Positions 56,801-62,800 of a stretch of 64,000 nucleotides of DNA are shown here, in pieces. A model generated the notes under the pieces. The model made no database searches. It saw nothing but the letters and a program-made list of their open reading frames with translations, and was not told the origin of the DNA. Source of the DNA: Symsagittifera roscoffensis (Eukaryota; Xenacoelomorpha; Acoela; Convolutidae); NCBI RefSeq assembly GCF_963678635.1, contig NC_087063.1:15011006-15075005 (forward strand), written 5' to 3'. A program made the translations under genes and the position numbers. The stretch's first letter is position 1. Every line of letters begins with the position of its first letter.

Positions 56801-59800
56801 TTTAAATGTAAATGATATGTTCAAAACGATAAACTGTGATATCAAGAAACATGGAGCTGATATAAAGTTGTTGAGTAATGGTCAGAAAAAAAGCCAAAGG
56901 AAAGAGAGTCTGAAAAATATCACTAGCTTGTTGAATTGTTTTAATCAACACTCCTTGAAAATCAATCAGGAAAAAACTGAGTTTATTGTTTTCTAGAATA
57001 ATTGAAACAAAGGAGCAATTTAAAATGGTTATAAAATAACAAGCGAGGTCAATGAAGTTAATCATTGAGGGCTCCTTTAAAAAATCTTACCACAATCAAG
57101 TAAAAAGAATTTAGAAAAAAAACACAGGAGAGCAAAACCATCTACACTCTCTATCATCCACTAGAACCATCTATCATCCAAATTAAACATAATGCTTTAA
57201 CTGTATTTTTTTCAGGCATTTAAAATTTTCGCCATGTAAAATTTTTGTGATTTTGAATACGATATCACAACATTCAATCGTTCATTGAAAAACATTCAGC
57301 TGGACCGCTAAAGCCTGCTACGGTGTCTCCAGATTTTAATCTTTGTCAGAAATAAGACTCGAAAATAAATTTTACCTGTTTGGTTTTTGCTGGATTACAG
57401 ATCATCATATAAATTCGCCAATTTCTAAAGTTTTTCTGCTTTTCTGGTTAGTAAAAGAGGGCTAAAAGCAATGGTTACCAAATTGTTTTGAAAGATTAAA
57501 AAATTATTCACACCGTCTTCTGCAAACGCCAATACGCAAAAAAGTATATTTAGAAAAAGCAATTATTATTGCATTTTGATCACTAATTAATTAAGCAATT
57601 TCTTGCAAATGTGAATTCTTCCACATTAAAAAAAAACTTATTTTTCTCTGAATCAAATTAAGAAGGACCCAAGCCAAGTGTTGTACAGAAAAATATCAGG
57701 GAAAGCCTTTAGGCTCTTCTAAAGCATGCCTTTGTGCAATAAATATAATTTTTGTCTCTGTCAAAAGTTGTAACATTCGCCAGGAAGATACATATCGACG
57801 GAAGACAAAACTAAGTCTTAAGACGACTGGCTAACGTCTAAACAGAGCTTTGCATGCTTTTCACCGTCTCTACCAAGCCAGTACTTTTCGGTGGTCTTTC
57901 TAACATCGGGTCGACAAAAACGTTACTGCTTTCGGCTTCGGTCAAAACACTCAAATTAACTAGATTACATGCAGAAACAGTGAGCTCATGGCTGGGTCTC
58001 AGTATCCCCAGACCACGAGGTCACTCCTAAAAACAGGGCTACTACTTATTATATTACTATTGTTTTTGTTCAGTAGATAAAAATCATCATCTCCAACGAA
58101 GATGGATCAACCCTTTCCCCCAACTCCTAGCTTCTCATCTTTATCAAAAAATGAATCCAGATATCAATTAAATTCAAGTCAGGACATGACAGGAGGCTAA
58201 AAGTTTACGTAACAGGATAAAAGTTTCAGTTCCTTTATCCTTCCGGATTGATGAATCCGCTGGATCAAGCTCGTTAATCCTGATTTCCCCTTAATCCGGA
58301 AGGCCGTCTTTCACCCTTCACCGTTGTCTGCAACGGCCCTGCAACTATTGTAGCAGTACAATAGTTGCAACTCGGAGTGTTCTCTGTTACTCTGTAACTC
58401 GCTGTCGTTTTTCAATCTCAATTCCGTAGTTGTTGTTAGCGCAGCTAATGTTGTTCTGTGTGTTTTTCTTTTACTTCTTTGCCAAAATGGCCGTTTCTGA
58501 CGTTTCTCAGAAATGTTACGTCATCACTTCGAATTTTTAAAATTTTAAAATACCAGAATATTCTAGCCCTCACCGTTTGGCCAATCGTTCCAATAACGTT
58601 CTTAATTCTTAATAATCATCAATCCGGAAGGCTCGCTGCTAAAAATTCGAATTCTGCAGAGATTGCATTTTTCACATTCTGGTCGAATGTCACAAGTTTC
58701 TCAGTTTCTGGAATGCCTGTTTATTTTGATTAATATTTGCTAAATTAAATCAAATTTCAGGAAATTCAGTGTTTAATTTTTAAATAATTCTGGCTTTTGA
58801 GCGGACAGAACACCCTTGGTTTTATTGTTAATGGCTTATAATGTCATTAAAAAAATTAAATCTGACAAAAATTTATTGGACTTAATTTTGATGTCAGTAT
58901 TTGTTTGAGCTTTGTCGAATACTTTTAAGTTCAGGTCACTAGTTTTTTTTAAAAAGCGGCTCTTTTTTGTAATGACGCCTATGGGAATTCAGAATATTTA
59001 ATTGCCTAATTACATTCCAGAATCATGAGTATTAATTTTGGTTGATCAGTTGTGAATGAAAGTTAAGAAAAAACCTTTGCGCACTGAACCATGGTTTTGA
59101 AAATTCACAAGACTGAAATAATAACAAGATCTTTCTTATCAAAAAAATGTCCAGTTTAACTATGAGGCCATAGTTATCATTCGAAAAACCAAATTTCTCA
59201 AATTTTGTACTTTAGATAACTATCCAGTAAACCCGTAAATTTACTCCCGTACTTTTTCGGTACAACTTTTAGCATTAATTTTTAGCTCCATATTTGAATT
59301 TTTATTTAGAAAATTTTTAAACATTTTATAAGCATCGCGATATCTTAAAAACTAGAAGAATTTGGAAGGTCATACATGAAGCTGAAATTGCAACTACCTA
59401 CCTTAACTTGATTAAACCCGACAATGAAGATAATAAAATACTAATTCTTATTTAATTCTTTTCCTTCATTCTACATGTTTTACAGCTATTTTTTTTAAAA
59501 CAATTGTTGCATCTTTTTTGTTTCAAAAAATCCCAATTACTTAAAAACTGGAAACTGGAAAATTCGGGTTTTCAATTTTTGAAGTATAATTTACGCTTAA
59601 ATGCAAGAAGTTTGGGCTCTTTTCCAGTTTCCCACTCCTTGTAAAATTACAAAACAAAGCTGTTCATAGATTGTTCACACTGCAATTTGCATGTTAGAAA
59701 GGTCGTAGAAATTTGTTCACCTGTTCACGCTGACACGTTTTAATGCAGTTTATAACTTTCATTTTAAATAGACTTTCATTTAATGGATTTCAAAAAAATT

Positions 59801-62800
59801 AAAGGGGGGGGGGGGGGAAACTGGAAAAGAGCCGAAGTTTGCTAATAGTCTGCGAAGAAAAAAATCTCAAAATTTAAAATCCAAAAGAATTTTTTTTCTA
59901 ATTTTTCAAAACTTTTAAAATTTTGATCAAAAAAATTGTGCTATCTCGATATTTAGAAGGAATTGGAGAGTCATATTTTCATGCTGGAACCGCAAATCAA
60001 ATTACGTTTCCTGACATACCAAACCAATTGTTTTATAAGGCAAAACAGTATATTATTGAACGATGAAGTTGGTTGGTTCTGAGCTTCCCAGTATATACGT
60101 ATCCCTAACTCTGTGCACAAAATTGCATTCTTTCTTCGTACTTAAGATTTTCTGGCAATATCTTTGTTTTCACTCATGACAATCAAGAGCCGAGAACGTC
60201 TGATCTGTATATAGGCTCTTTGAACAATATTTCACAAAACGTTTTGTTGTAAAAAGGCAGGCAACGACCTCTTGGTGTTATATGTAAAAACTTTAGCAAC
60301 GAAAAATGGTTAAAAAATCAAAAATTTAGAGAGAAGTTTATCATTAAATGATCACAGACAGAAATTGAGAAGATCATGAACATAAAGCTAGTAAACGGAA
60401 CAATTTTGTTCTGCTGAACATCCACAACTGTCCTATTTTTACTTCAAAAAATGTCATTTTGATAAATTTTTCTGCAATAGAAAAAATAAATTGAGATAAG
60501 AAAAACGGGTGCAGCCATATACCAGGAGGCCATTTTGAATTATTGGCTTACTAATATTGTAAGACTTAATCATCACCCCTCTGGGTACATAATGTCTCGT
60601 TTTGGAAATCACTCCATAAGGGCGTTACATGAAAATAGTTTTGCTTGTTCTGGGACTGCAGTTAAAACATTAAAATTTTTCACATCAAGATTTAAAGTTA
60701 TTTGTTGCAGGTGTCCAAAGTATCAGTTTGCAATGACGCATATGTGGACTTTGTGAGCAGGAGTAGACTGGACAAGCCTCAGGACTTCCTGGCGACTGAC
60801 AGCTTCCTAGTGGCAATGGCACTGCACGACCACGAGATAGAGGACGGACTGTTCGACTACATGTGTCTGCTCAGCAACCATCACTACGAATTCCAAGATC
60901 CAGGTTTCAAAAATCGAGGCATTGTTTCCTTAAAATTCACTAACATCCCCCATTAACACTTAGCAGAAAAAAAGTTTTTTTTTGTGTGTGTGTGTGGGCG
61001 TGTTTAAAGTAATGCCCCATTACACACCTTTACGCAGACACACTTACGCACATTCACTGACATTTTGCATAAAAAATAAGTTTTTTTGGCGTTATGTAAC
61101 TTTTTGCTTTTCAAATTTTTGCATGAGAAATTCGTGTGTTTTAAAATGATGATTTTTGTCCGAATCTCGAAACGAAAAATTTATGCTTGGGGGTGGTTTT
61201 TTATTCAGTCGAATTCCGACGATCGAAAAAGCAGATTTTACCTAAAAAGATTTCTATCCCATTGAATATATCGACTTCCTGATTTCAACAGTAAAACATA
61301 ACGAGACTGCTCGTATCAGGGCGAAACCCTGAATGTTCCGACTGCCTTTTATGGTTTATGGAGCAGTAATAACATTAAAAAAATTAAATTAAATTTTTTT
61401 TTTAAATGGAATTTTTTTTTGAAAATCATCCCCCCACACGCCATATGAAATACAAAAAGATAAATTTCGCTCTTTGTAATAAATCAATTATGGCAAATAA
61501 GCTTCGTTCAACCAATTTCGAACAATTTTTAAGACGGATTAAATCTCCGCCTACGCGTTAATAGCGCGAATTATATCGCGCTTTAATTGTCCCAAAATGG
61601 CCAAAATGGCAATCTTTAAACCCTCATAATTTTACGAAAAATGATCACAGGTAAAATGTCTTTTCAAATTCAAGCTTAGGACAACAATATCTTTCGAATG
61701 ATATAAAAAAATTCCGACAAAAATGGCTAGTTAAAAAGTCGAAATTTGTCTGAAGAAAAAAAACCCACCCGAGCACAAATATTCCGTTACTTTCGTATCG
61801 AAAGTCGGAACAATTAAACTTCGATTTTTTGATAAATTTCTGGTGGTTTGAAAGTTGTCGAATTGGCCTTGAGTTGAAGCAATTTAAACGCTATGTGAAA
61901 AATTTTTGTGGAGCTTTAAGCGTAACGCGAGCTATTTGTACGTGGCGAATTATGCCACATTACGAATTTGTTCCGATTTGAATTGAGGCAAGCTATTGTC
62001 GTATTAATTTCGCGCTTCTCAAGTTTTCACTCCTTGTGTTTGATATTGCCCGAAGTTAATTGTTTTCTGATATTTTCTCTACCAGAAACTATTCAATAAC
62101 AACAAAGAGGCATTCGGTTCATGCAAATCTTTGCCGTGATAAATACGAGCTTCTTCCAGCTTTGGAAGAAAATGAGGAAACCATATGCTTGTGGTGGTAT
62201 TTTTATAATCAGACCAATTTTACAAAGAACGTTAACAACGTATGGGTATCGTGACAAACTTTCTATACTCATAATTGTTTCAAATTGAATTGACGCCAAC
62301 TAAAAGGTCATATTAGTTTGATCAGTTTACATTTCATATATGAATATATTTAAACAAAAATTATTCGAGACCAGTTGAGAGGCAAGGCAGTCCAGGAATT
62401 TCTCAAGGGAGAGCGAATTTCATTTTTTTGATATTATTTCTCGACTTTTTTAGGTCGACCAAATTGATATTTGGAGTGCTCCCAGAACACTATAAAGACC
62501 CTATTTTGACCCTTTCTCTGCGCCGCGGGAATTTTTTTGAATAAAAATTTGTCATAAGTGCCGTTCTTGTGCATTTTTTGGAAAAATTTTGACCAAAAAA
62601 TTAAGTTTTTTTTTCGCGCGCTCTCCTAAAAAATTAGTACATTTTAGAGCATGAGGCGCCTTCAGAAAACTTAAGAGTTGCTCGACCGAAAATGGATAAT
62701 AAAATAATACCAAAGGGGGAAACCTTTTGGTTGGTGAGGGGGTCGAAAACCTGAGGAGGGCATCCATCACCCTATATCCGCTCTTGCGAGAGATATGAAT

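Larger units (their letters stand above)
55197..60710. other. gene X intron 4
   Basis: 5.5 kb with a non-LTR RT relic (56200-56996), an inverted-repeat element (58239-58631) and otherwise AT-rich sequence with G and A runs (G tract near 59803). No gene found. Confidence 0.5.

Noticed and set aside
60984-60998. TG microsatellite
   Set aside because: Ordinary simple repeat; no functional signal nearby.
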